The position numbers and the translations under genes were made by a program. Shown piece after piece: positions 1 through 6,782 of a stretch of DNA of 36,535 nucleotides. Position 1 is the stretch's first letter; every line of letters starts with the position of its first letter. A model generated the notes under the pieces. The model was given only the letters and a program-made list of their open reading frames with translations. It was not told the DNA's origin and made no database searches. This stretch comes from Planotetraspora mira. GTDB lineage: Bacteria > Actinomycetota > Actinomycetes > Streptosporangiales > Streptosporangiaceae. The DNA lies in NCBI RefSeq assembly GCF_016863275.1, contig NZ_BOOO01000029.1:1-36535 (forward strand), in the 5' to 3' direction.

Positions 1-27
1 CAGCCGTTTCGTCACCGTGGAGGACTC

Positions 28-1035
28 ATGACACGACCCATAACGTTGTTCACCGGTCAGTGGGCCGACCTGCCCTTCGAGGAGGTCTGCCGACTCGCCT
101 CGGAATGGGGCTACGACGGCCTGGAGATCGCCTGCTGGGGCGACCACTTCGAGGTCGACCGGGCACTGGCCGAGCCCGACTACGTCCCGCGCAAGCTGGA
201 AATGCTGGAGAAGCACAACCTGAAGGTCTGGGCCGTCTCCAACCACCTCGTGGGACAGGCGGTCTGCGACAGCCCGATCGACGAGCGGCACAAGGGCATC
301 GTGCCCGCCCGCATCTGGGGCTCCGGCGACCCCGAGGAGGTGCGCGCCAACGCCGCGGAGGAGATTAAGGACACCGCTCGCGCGGCGGCCCTGCTCGGCG
401 TCGACACCGTGATCGGTTTCACCGGCTCGTCGATCTGGCACACCGTCGCCATGTTCCCGCCGGTGCCTCCGGGGATGATCGACGCGGGCTACCAGGACTT
501 CGCCGACCGGTGGAACCCGATCCTGGACGTCTTCGACGAGGTGGGCGTGCGGTTCGCCCACGAGGTCCACCCCAGCGAGATCGCCTACGACTACCACACC
601 ACCGTCCGCACGCTGGAGGCCATCGGCCACCGGCCCGCGTTCGGGCTGAACTGGGACCCCTCCCACATGGTGTGGCAGCAGATCGACCCGGTGAACTTCA
701 TCCTCGACTTCGCCGACCGGATCTACCACGTCGACTGCAAGGACGCCAAGGTCCGCATCGGCGACGGCCGCCGCGGCCGGCTGTCCTCGCACCTGGCCTG
801 GGCCGACCTGCGCCGGGGCTGGGACTTCGTCTCCACCGGACGCGGCGACGTGCCCTGGGAGGACTGCTTCCGGGCCCTCAACTCGATCGGCTACGACGGC
901 CCCATCTCGATCGAGTGGGAGGACGCGGGCATGGACCGCCTCGCCGGCGCTCCCGAGGCCCTCGCCTACATCCGCACCCTGAACGCCATCACCCCGCCCG
1001 AGGCGGCCTTCGACGCCGCGTTCTCCAGCGAGTGA
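28..1035 (+). CDS. Sugar phosphate isomerase/epimerase-like TIM-barrel protein
   Basis: 335 aa, matching the xylose-isomerase-like TIM barrel (AP endonuclease 2) family, whose members isomerise or epimerise sugars or inositol derivatives in the cytoplasm with a divalent metal. Visible family features are an N-terminal strand followed by WGYDGLEI, an acidic/His cluster HEVHPSE near residue 178, NWDPSH near 208 (Asp and His ligands), HVDCKD near 238 and a C-terminal IEWED near 296, in the order expected for metal ligands along the barrel. GGAGG at 19-23 supports the ATG at 28. Such genes often follow a Gfo/Idh/MocA oxidoreductase in sugar or inositol catabolic operons, but the upstream neighbour lies outside the window. 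The substrate cannot be read from the sequence. The stop codon is the first unit of a TGA-containing tandem repeat. Confidence 0.9.
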   Translation: MTRPITLFTGQWADLPFEEVCRLASEWGYDGLEIACWGDHFEVDRALAEPDYVPRKLEMLEKHNLKVWAVSNHLVGQAVCDSPIDERHKGIVPARIWGSGDPEEVRANAAEEIKDTARAAALLGVDTVIGFTGSSIWHTVAMFPPVPPGMIDAGYQDFADRWNPILDVFDEVGVRFAHEVHPSEIAYDYHTTVRTLEAIGHRPAFGLNWDPSHMVWQQIDPVNFILDFADRIYHVDCKDAKVRIGDGRRGRLSSHLAWADLRRGWDFVSTGRGDVPWEDCFRALNSIGYDGPISIEWEDAGMDRLAGAPEALAYIRTLNAITPPEAAFDAAFSSE

Positions 1036-1091
1036 TCAGGCAGTGACCAGGCAGTGACCAGGCAGTGATCGGCGACTGATCAGGGAGTGAC
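1032..1091 (+). repeat. 11-bp tandem repeat carrying a stop codon in each unit
   Basis: Units of the form GTGAYCAGGCA follow at 1032, 1043, 1054, 1065 and 1076, with a sixth partial unit from 1087. The first contains the stop of the isomerase gene. TGA begins at 1033, 1044, 1055, 1066, 1077 and 1088. Because 11 is not a multiple of three these fall in all three frames, twice over. Confidence 0.85.
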
Positions 1092-1099
1092 GGTCCGCG

Positions 1100-1132
1100 G
1101 GAGGGGTCGCGCCACACCGGCGCGACCCCTCC
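1100..1132. terminator. Strong hairpin after the isomerase gene
   Basis: A perfect 14-bp GC-rich stem (1100-1113 with 1119-1132) closes a 5-base loop. No U-tract follows, as is common for terminators in high-GC actinomycetes. A second 8-bp hairpin (1132-1139 with 1143-1150, core GACGTAC) follows directly, so this may act as a tandem terminator. Confidence 0.65.
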
Positions 1133-1246
1133 GACGTACACCGTACGTCGCACGTGTGCGACCTCTCGCCGAGGGCCACACGACATAGAGGACAAATGAC
1201 CGACCCGGTGACATGTTCCTCATCGGCCGGAGGAGAGAATGGCCCT

Positions 1247-1843
1247 GTGCCATCCCATCCCTTCCCTGTAGTGGCTCCCGGCTGGATGCGCGACAACGAG
1301 CAGCCCGTCCTCCGGACGGACGACCTGCTCCTGCGCTCCTGGCTCCCCCACGACGCCCCCTCCGTGCTGGCGGCGTTCTCGGACCCGGCGATCCAGCGCT
1401 GGCACCGCCGCTCGATGACCTCCCTCGACCAGGCGGCCGAGTGGATCGCCCAGTGGCCGGCCCGCTGGCAGGCCGAGACGGACGCCTGCTGGGCCGTCAC
1501 CGACTCGGCCATCGACGAGGTGCTGGGCCGCGTGTCACTGCGTGACATCCATCTGGCGGAGGGGTTGGCCCAGGTCACCTACTGGATCCTGCCCGACGCG
1601 CGTGGGCGGGAGGTCGCCGCGCGGGCCGCGGCGGAGGCGACGCGATGGGCGTTCGAGGATCTCGGGCTACACCGGGTGGAACTACACCATTCCACGTATA
1701 ACACTGCGTCCTGCCTCGTGGCGGACAAGGCGGGGTTCGCCTACGAGGGCACGCTGCACAGTGCCCTCCTCCACGCGGACGGGTGGCACGACATGGAGGT
1801 GCACGCCCGGATCAACCAGGAGGCCCGGACACGCCGCCCCTGA
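1247..1843 (+). CDS. GNAT family N-acetyltransferase (RimJ/RimL type)
   Basis: 198 aa from the GTG at 1247. Typical RimJ/RimL-like layout: LRTDDLLLRSW at the N-terminus, DPAIQRWH, a central beta strand with GRVSLRDI, then YWILPDARGREVAARA (the acetyl-CoA pyrophosphate-binding region), HRVELHHSTYNTAS and a C-terminal GFAYEGTLHSAL. Transfers an acetyl group from acetyl-CoA to an amine; the acceptor is unknown. The GTG at 1247 is preferred because GGAGGA lies at 1229-1234. An in-frame ATG at 1196 would add 17 residues that look like translated leader, but it cannot be excluded. The downstream CoA-binding gene starts 27 bases after the stop, so the two may be co-transcribed. Confidence 0.88.
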   Translation: MPSHPFPVVAPGWMRDNEQPVLRTDDLLLRSWLPHDAPSVLAAFSDPAIQRWHRRSMTSLDQAAEWIAQWPARWQAETDACWAVTDSAIDEVLGRVSLRDIHLAEGLAQVTYWILPDARGREVAARAAAEATRWAFEDLGLHRVELHHSTYNTASCLVADKAGFAYEGTLHSALLHADGWHDMEVHARINQEARTRRP

Positions 1844-1870
1844 CCGGGATGCGAGGGCGGGCCCGCCGCG

Positions 1871-2296
1871 TTGTCGAAGGACATGGACGATCGCTTCGCG
1901 GATCCTTACGTCATCAGGCGACTGCTCAACGAGTCGAAGACATGGGTGTTCGTCGGGCTCGGTGACGACCCGAACCGGACGGCCTACCAGCAGGCGAAAC
2001 TGCTCCAGAACAGAGGCAAGCGGATCATCCCTGTCCATCCCGCCGCGAAGACCGTGCTGGGCGAGCAGGGATACGCGAGGCTGACCGACGTGCCGGCCCC
2101 CGTCGACGTCGTCGGGGTGTACCGGCGGGCCGAGTTCGCCGGGGAGTTCGTCGACGAGGCGATCGCGGTGGGCGCCGGCGCGGTGTGGCTGCCGCTCGAC
2201 GTCATCGACGAGGCCGCCGCGCAGCGCGCCCTCGACGCGGGGCTCGACGTGGTCATGGACCGCTGTCCCGGTGTCGAGTGGGCCCTGCGCCGCTAG
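1871..2296 (+). CDS. CoA-binding domain protein (YccU-like)
   Basis: 141 aa. Single-domain Rossmann-fold CoA-binding protein of the YccU type. It has a WVFVGLGDDPNR strand-turn, GKRIIPVHP and a later GAGAVWLPLDVIDE segment, and it spans nearly the whole usual family length. Members bind CoA and are thought to be regulatory rather than catalytic; the partner is not known. The start is uncertain: the TTG at 1871 is the longest form, while the ATG at 1883 gives MDDRFADPYVIRRLL, which looks more like the family N-terminus but has a ribosome site only one base away. It lies close behind the acetyltransferase and 45 bases before a response regulator that has its own promoter. Confidence 0.85.
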   Translation: MSKDMDDRFADPYVIRRLLNESKTWVFVGLGDDPNRTAYQQAKLLQNRGKRIIPVHPAAKTVLGEQGYARLTDVPAPVDVVGVYRRAEFAGEFVDEAIAVGAGAVWLPLDVIDEAAAQRALDAGLDVVMDRCPGVEWALRR

Positions 2297-2329
2297 GCCG
2301 GAGCCCTCTTCCGGCGGCCCGTCGCGGAA

Positions 2330-2335
2330 TAAGCT
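2330..2335 (+). promoter_or_regulatory. -10 box TAAGCT for a leaderless response-regulator mRNA
   Basis: TAAGCT fits the actinobacterial TANNNT -10 pattern and lies six bases before the GTG at 2342. Transcription would begin at or next to the start codon. No obvious -35 element and no Shine-Dalgarno sequence are seen. Confidence 0.55.
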
Positions 2336-2341
2336 TCCTGC

Positions 2342-3031
2342 GTGGCGATACGGATAGTCATAGCGGAGGACTCCTTTCTCGTGCGGGAGGGCGTGCGGCG
2401 CGTGCTCGACCTGCAGGGCGACCTGGAGGTGGTGGGCACCGCCGCCGATCTGCCCCAATTGCTGGCGGCCGTGGACGAGCACGCCCCCGATGTGGTGGTG
2501 ACCGATATCCGGATGCCGCCGACCTCCACCGACGAGGGCATCCAGGCGGCCATCGGGTTCCAGTCCAGCCGTCCCGGCATGGGTGTCGTCGTGTTGTCGC
2601 AGTACGCCGAGCCCGCGTACGCCACGCCGCTGCTGGCCACCGGGAGCGCCGGGCGGGCCTATCTGCTCAAGGAGCGGGTCGGCGATCCACAGGTGCTGAT
2701 CCAGGCGGTCCGCACGGTGGCGGCCGGGGGCTCGGTCATCGACCCGGCCGTCGTCGAAGCGCTGGTCACGGACTCGATCCGTGCCAAAACCTCCCCCCTC
2801 GCCGGGCTGACCGCCAGGGAGCGCGACGTGCTGGCCCAGATCGCGCAGGGCAGGAGCAACGCGGCCGTCGGGGCGGCGCTCTTCCTGACCGAGCGCGCCG
2901 TGGAGAAGCACATCAACGCGTTGTTCGCGAAGCTGGGGCTCGGCGCCGAACCGGATGTCAACCGCCGGGTGATGGCCGTCCTGCTGTATCTGTCCGCCCA
3001 AAAGGGTGGTGCTAGCACCCCGAAAATGTAG
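2342..3031 (+). CDS. NarL/FixJ-type response regulator
   Basis: 229 aa. Receiver domain (about 1-120) with the acidic pair E9/D10, phospho-acceptor D55 in VVVTDIRMPP and conserved K110 in AYLLKERV. A LuxR-type HTH follows in the last ~65 residues (LTARERDVLAQIAQGRSN ... LTERAVEKHINALFAKL). A cytoplasmic DNA-binding regulator, controlled by phosphorylation from a HisKA_3 kinase. Its receiver is visibly related to that of the cyclase protein at 9859-11184: both have the DIRMPPT..DEGI and GGSxIDP blocks. The histidine kinase at 4854-6758 is of the right class to be a shared partner, but the pairing is inferred. It probably has a leaderless mRNA. Confidence 0.93.
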   Translation: MAIRIVIAEDSFLVREGVRRVLDLQGDLEVVGTAADLPQLLAAVDEHAPDVVVTDIRMPPTSTDEGIQAAIGFQSSRPGMGVVVLSQYAEPAYATPLLATGSAGRAYLLKERVGDPQVLIQAVRTVAAGGSVIDPAVVEALVTDSIRAKTSPLAGLTARERDVLAQIAQGRSNAAVGAALFLTERAVEKHINALFAKLGLGAEPDVNRRVMAVLLYLSAQKGGASTPKM

Positions 3032-3034
3032 GGT
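3008..3034 (+). promoter_or_regulatory. 12-bp palindrome GGTGCTAGCACC just upstream of a -10 box
   Basis: GGTGCTAGCACC at 3008-3019 is a perfect palindrome lying within the last codons of the preceding regulator. TAGGGT at 3029-3034 fits TANNNT, placing the palindrome over the expected -35/spacer region of a promoter for the gene at 3102. Transcription would begin near 3041, giving a ~60-base leader that contains a 6-bp hairpin (3053-3068). The binding protein is unknown; the upstream NarL-type regulator is an obvious candidate. Confidence 0.45.
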
Positions 3035-3101
3035 CCGCAACCTTGGTCGTCTCTGCCCTTTCGGGCAGGCTGAAGCCATGACCGCTAAGGAGGCGTCGCA
3101 C

Positions 3102-3452
3102 GTGGACGTGCTCATCGTCGACGACCAGGCGCCCTTCCGCTCCGTCGCGCGCGCCCTCGTGCGTCTCCTGCCGGGATGGCGCGTCGTCGGCGAGGCGGAG
3201 AGCGGCGAGGACGCCTACGAGCAGGCGGCGCTCGCCCACCCGACGATGATCCTCATGGACATCAACCTGCCCGGCATCAACGGGATCGAGGCCACGCGCC
3301 GGATTCTCGCGAGGGCGCCGGAGACCAAGATCGTCCTGGTTTCCACCTACGCCGCCGACGACCTGCCCCCCGACGCGGCGACCTGTGGGGCGCTCACCTA
3401 CATCCGCAAGGACGACCTCACACCCGCGCTGCTGCGCGCTCTTCCCGTCTGA
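3102..3452 (+). CDS. Single-domain response regulator (CheY-like receiver)
   Basis: 116 aa from the GTG at 3102, which has AAGGAGG at 3087-3093 eight bases away; this is better than the in-frame ATG at 3078. It is only a receiver domain, with D7/D8, phospho-acceptor D53 in ILMDINLPG and the Lys of YIRKDDL near the C-terminus. There is no output domain, so it would act by protein-protein contact or as a phosphate sink. Its 3' end overlaps the convergent oxidoreductase gene by 35 bases. The gene order (regulator, regulator, then kinase operon on the opposite strand) suggests a shared phosphorelay, which is inference. Confidence 0.9.
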   Translation: MDVLIVDDQAPFRSVARALVRLLPGWRVVGEAESGEDAYEQAALAHPTMILMDINLPGINGIEATRRILARAPETKIVLVSTYAADDLPPDAATCGALTYIRKDDLTPALLRALPV

Positions 3453-4857
3453 GCGCCAGCCGCGCCGCCTGCAGTCCCCCCATGCCGTGTACGGATGGTC
3501 CGGGCGGAGTGCTGGCCGAGCAGATGTAGAGGCCGTCGACCGGCGTCGCCCACGGGTGCGCCCCGTAGACGGGCCTGCCCACGAACTGCCCCGCCTGGGC
3601 GGAGCCGCCTCCGATGTCGCCGCCGACGAGGTTGGGATTGCGCCGTTCGAGCGCCGCCGGCCCCATCACGTGGCGGGCCAGCACGACGTCACGGAACCCC
3701 GGTGCGAACCGCTCGATCTGGGCCTCGATCGCCGCGCTCATGTCGACGTCGGAGCCGTTCGGGACGTGGCAGTAGGCCCACAGGACATGCGAGCCCTTCG
3801 GGGCCCGGCTCGGATCGGCCACGCCGGGCTGGACGGTCAGCACGTACGGCCGGTCCGGATGTCTTCCGCGCGCCACGTCGGCCTCGCTCCGGGCGATCTC
3901 CTCCATGGTGCCGCCCAGATGGACCGTCCCCGCGGACGCGACCGAGGGGTCCCGCCACGGAACGGGGGCCGAGAGCGCCCAGTCCATCTTGAAGACGCCG
4001 GGACCGTACCGGAACCGCGTCAGGCGCCGCAGGTAGGCGGCCGGAAGCCGGTCCCCCGCGACGGCGACGACCTGGCGCGGTGTGAGGTCGAGCAGGATCG
4101 ATCGGGCGGGCGGCAACTCGTCCAGGCTCCGCACCGTGTGGCCCGTCACGACCTCGCCGCCGTGCTGGACGAGCCGGTCCACCAGTGCGTCCGCCAGCGC
4201 CTGGGAGCCTCCTCGCGCGACCGGCCAGCCGACCTGGTGGGCGAGTGCCGCCAGCAGCATGCCGTACCCGGAGGTGAGGGGGGCGCGCAGGTCGAGCATC
4301 GAGTGGGCCGCCATCCCCGCGAGCACGGCGCGCGCCTCCGGCGTGCGGAAGACCGACCGGGCCAGCCAGGTCAGCGGCAGGAGGGCCGGCACCCCGAAAC
4401 GGGCCGCGCTGAAGGGCGCCTTCGGCGGTGAGAGCGGGGCGAGCAGCGTGTCGACGAGGGGGAACCCGGCCCGCGCGGCGGCCCCCACGGTGGCCCGCCA
4501 CGCCGCCGCGTCCCGGCCGAACGACTCGGCCGTGCGCTCGGGATCGCGCTGCACCAGAGCGGCGGGCCGCCCGTCGAGCGGATGCGCGGCGGGCACCGGA
4601 GGGTGCGCCCACTCGACGCCGAGGTCGAGCCCGCGGAACGCGGGAGACGCGAGCGCCATCGCCAGGACGGTCGCGCAGACGTCGTGCCTGAACCCGGGAA
4701 GCGTCAGTTCCTCGGTGCGCAGTCCGCCCCCGCAGACGCCGGCCGCCTCGACCAGAAGCACCCGCCGGCCCGCGTCGGCCATCGTCACGGCGGCCATCAG
4801 CCCGTTCGGGCCGGAGCCGACCACGACCGCGTCGAACTCTGCATCAAACCCACTCAT
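3418..4857 (-). CDS. FAD-dependent oxidoreductase, phytoene desaturase-like
   Basis: 479 aa. N-terminal Rossmann FAD-binding motif VVVGSGPNGLMAA (GxGxxG) followed by the acidic LLVEAA strand end and a GGGLRTEELTLPGF segment. The C-terminal PVDGLYICSASTPPGPSVHGM block is the second FAD contact of the phytoene-desaturase/PYROXD2-like amine-oxidase superfamily. Full length for that family. It probably oxidises or desaturates a lipid-like substrate; the substrate is unknown and no carotenoid genes are nearby. Its ATG overlaps the stop of the histidine kinase (ATGA), so it is the last gene of the five-gene leftward operon and translationally coupled to a sensor, an unusual pairing. Its end overlaps the convergent response regulator by 35 bases. 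Confidence 0.88.
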   Translation of the reverse strand: MSGFDAEFDAVVVGSGPNGLMAAVTMADAGRRVLLVEAAGVCGGGLRTEELTLPGFRHDVCATVLAMALASPAFRGLDLGVEWAHPPVPAAHPLDGRPAALVQRDPERTAESFGRDAAAWRATVGAAARAGFPLVDTLLAPLSPPKAPFSAARFGVPALLPLTWLARSVFRTPEARAVLAGMAAHSMLDLRAPLTSGYGMLLAALAHQVGWPVARGGSQALADALVDRLVQHGGEVVTGHTVRSLDELPPARSILLDLTPRQVVAVAGDRLPAAYLRRLTRFRYGPGVFKMDWALSAPVPWRDPSVASAGTVHLGGTMEEIARSEADVARGRHPDRPYVLTVQPGVADPSRAPKGSHVLWAYCHVPNGSDVDMSAAIEAQIERFAPGFRDVVLARHVMGPAALERRNPNLVGGDIGGGSAQAGQFVGRPVYGAHPWATPVDGLYICSASTPPGPSVHGMGGLQAARLALRREERAAARV

Positions 4858-6758
4858 ACCGATATTTCCCCGCTTATCGTTGTCCCCGCCCCCGGGTCCG
4901 ATTCGACGCGCAAGCGCCCGCCGATCGCGCCCAGGCGGTCGGTCATGTTGACGAACCCGTGGCCGTGCCCGCCCCCGGTGTCGAACCCCGCGCCGTCGTC
5001 GCTGACCGCGAACCTCAGCAGGTCGCCGTCCATGTGGATGCGCACCTCGATGGAGGCGTCCGGCCCGGCGTACTTGCCCGCGTTCTGGATCGCCTCGAGG
5101 CAGCAGAAGTAGACGGCGGCCTCGACCTGCTCGGAGAAGCGGCGCGGCAGGTCCACGTCGACCTCGTACGGCAGGGCCACCCGCCGGGTGATCGACCGCA
5201 GGGCCTCCCCGAGGCCGTGGTCGCGCAGCAGGGGCGGATAGATGCCGTGCGCCAGTTCGCGGAAGGCCGCGTTGGTGCTCTGCACGTCGGCCCGCAACTC
5301 CTCCAGCATCTCGGCGGCGAGGGCCGGGTCCTCCTTGAGGAGCTCGCCCGCCAGCCCCAGTTTCACCGAGAGCGCGACGAGATGTTGCTGGGCGCCGTCG
5401 TGCAGGTCGCGCTCGATGGCGCGGCGAGAGGCGTCGGCGGCGGTGACGATCCGCAACCGCGACGCCTGGAGTTCCTCGTTGCGCTGGCGCAACTCCTCCA
5501 GCGACGCCTGGAGCGCCGAGTCGAGGCGCATGTTGTGCAGCGCGAGGCCGACCTGCCGGGCGAGCTCGATGAGCACGCGGTCGTCCTCGTCGGAGTACTC
5601 GACGCCGTCGGCCTGCCGCCGCACCACGAGCAGGCCGAGCAGGTCTCCGAGGTGTGCCGCGGGAGCGACCCGGATCGGGGCGTCCCTGTCCTCGATCAGG
5701 GACGGCAGCCAGACCGACAACCAGGCGGGCCCGCCGATGCGGGTCCGGCCGACGACGAGACGCTCCTTCGGGTCGAGCACCAGCGCGGCGTCACCCCGCT
5801 CCGGAACGCTGACGGTCCGGTGCAGGACGCCTTCTGTGCCCACCCAGACCTCGGCTCCGGCGGGGCCGAGCGTGGCGCGCAGCGACTCCACCAGTTGCAG
5901 CAGCAACTCGTCGAACGGCACGGCACGGCTCATCCGCGCCCCGAACGACGCCAGCGCCTCCTCCGGCGTCTGCCCGCGCCGTCCGAGCAGCCCCTCCCCG
6001 AACGACACCAGCCGGAACCGGAGCGGCAGTCCCAGCCCGACGGCGGTGAGGGACGCGACCACGCTCGCGAGCAGCACGGCGCGCTCCGGCTCCGTCGGCG
6101 ACCTGGCCAGCCCGATGATCACGACCAGGTAGACGGCCACCACCAGCATCGCCAGCCCGGCGATCACGATGGACTCGACCAGCCCCCGCTCGGAGAACCG
6201 GGCGGTGAGGGACACCTGGCCGAGAAGCACGCCGACCGGCATCAGGGCCATCACGGCGAGGGCCCAGGTGAGCAGGTCGTCCGGAGTCCCGAGCAGGAGA
6301 TACGTCGCGACCAGCACGGAGTCGGCGGCCACGGTCGCCACCGCGGCCGCCGCGACCCACTGGAGCGTGCGACGCCGACCGGCGGGAGCCCGGGGGCAGC
6401 GCAACAGGACCGCGACGAGCGCGAGGGCCGAAGCCACCGCCGCCACCCCGACGACGACCGCGGACGGCGGCGTCGTCCCGCCCGCGACCATCACCGCGGT
6501 CCAGGCCGTGGCGGCGGCGAAGGCCCCCGCCGCGAAAGCCCGGCGTGTCCACGACCCGAGCACGCCGTCGGGGAGGCCGAGCCCGCAGGCGAACCAGGCG
6601 GCCACGGCGAGGGGCGTGCAGGCCGGCCAGGCCGTCGCCACCCCCTGCGCGACCGCGACCAGCAGCGCCGCGCGCGCCAGCGCCCTGCGATCGGCGGCCA
6701 CCGCACCGGCGGCGACGATCAGCCAGGCGGCGGCGACGATGGCGGAGGCTACGACCAT
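4854..6758 (-). CDS. Membrane sensor histidine kinase (NarL-partner, HisKA_3 type)
   Basis: 634 aa. The first ~250 residues form about eight hydrophobic segments separated by short loops, an integral-membrane sensor without a recognisable ligand domain. A GAF-like domain (about 285-420) and a coiled coil rich in Glu/Arg (LEELRQRNEELQASRL) lead into the HisKA_3 box ERDLHDGAQQHL with phospho-His H453. The HATPase follows, with N-box EAIQNAGKYAG and G-box DDGAGFD...GHGFVNMTDRLG. Such kinases phosphorylate NarL-type receivers; the regulators at 2342 and 3102 and the receiver-cyclase at 9859 are local candidates. It starts 24 bases after the permease stop and shares ATGA with the oxidoreductase downstream, so it belongs to the leftward operon. 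Confidence 0.93.
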   Translation of the reverse strand: MVVASAIVAAAWLIVAAGAVAADRRALARAALLVAVAQGVATAWPACTPLAVAAWFACGLGLPDGVLGSWTRRAFAAGAFAAATAWTAVMVAGGTTPPSAVVVGVAAVASALALVAVLLRCPRAPAGRRRTLQWVAAAAVATVAADSVLVATYLLLGTPDDLLTWALAVMALMPVGVLLGQVSLTARFSERGLVESIVIAGLAMLVVAVYLVVIIGLARSPTEPERAVLLASVVASLTAVGLGLPLRFRLVSFGEGLLGRRGQTPEEALASFGARMSRAVPFDELLLQLVESLRATLGPAGAEVWVGTEGVLHRTVSVPERGDAALVLDPKERLVVGRTRIGGPAWLSVWLPSLIEDRDAPIRVAPAAHLGDLLGLLVVRRQADGVEYSDEDDRVLIELARQVGLALHNMRLDSALQASLEELRQRNEELQASRLRIVTAADASRRAIERDLHDGAQQHLVALSVKLGLAGELLKEDPALAAEMLEELRADVQSTNAAFRELAHGIYPPLLRDHGLGEALRSITRRVALPYEVDVDLPRRFSEQVEAAVYFCCLEAIQNAGKYAGPDASIEVRIHMDGDLLRFAVSDDGAGFDTGGGHGHGFVNMTDRLGAIGGRLRVESDPGAGTTISGEISV

Positions 6759-6782
6759 GACTTCACCCTGACTTCTCCATGC

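Noticed and set aside
3418-4857. Carotenoid biosynthesis gene (crtI)
   Set aside because: The FAD-binding blocks are shared by many amine-oxidase-type enzymes and no phytoene synthase or other crt gene is near.
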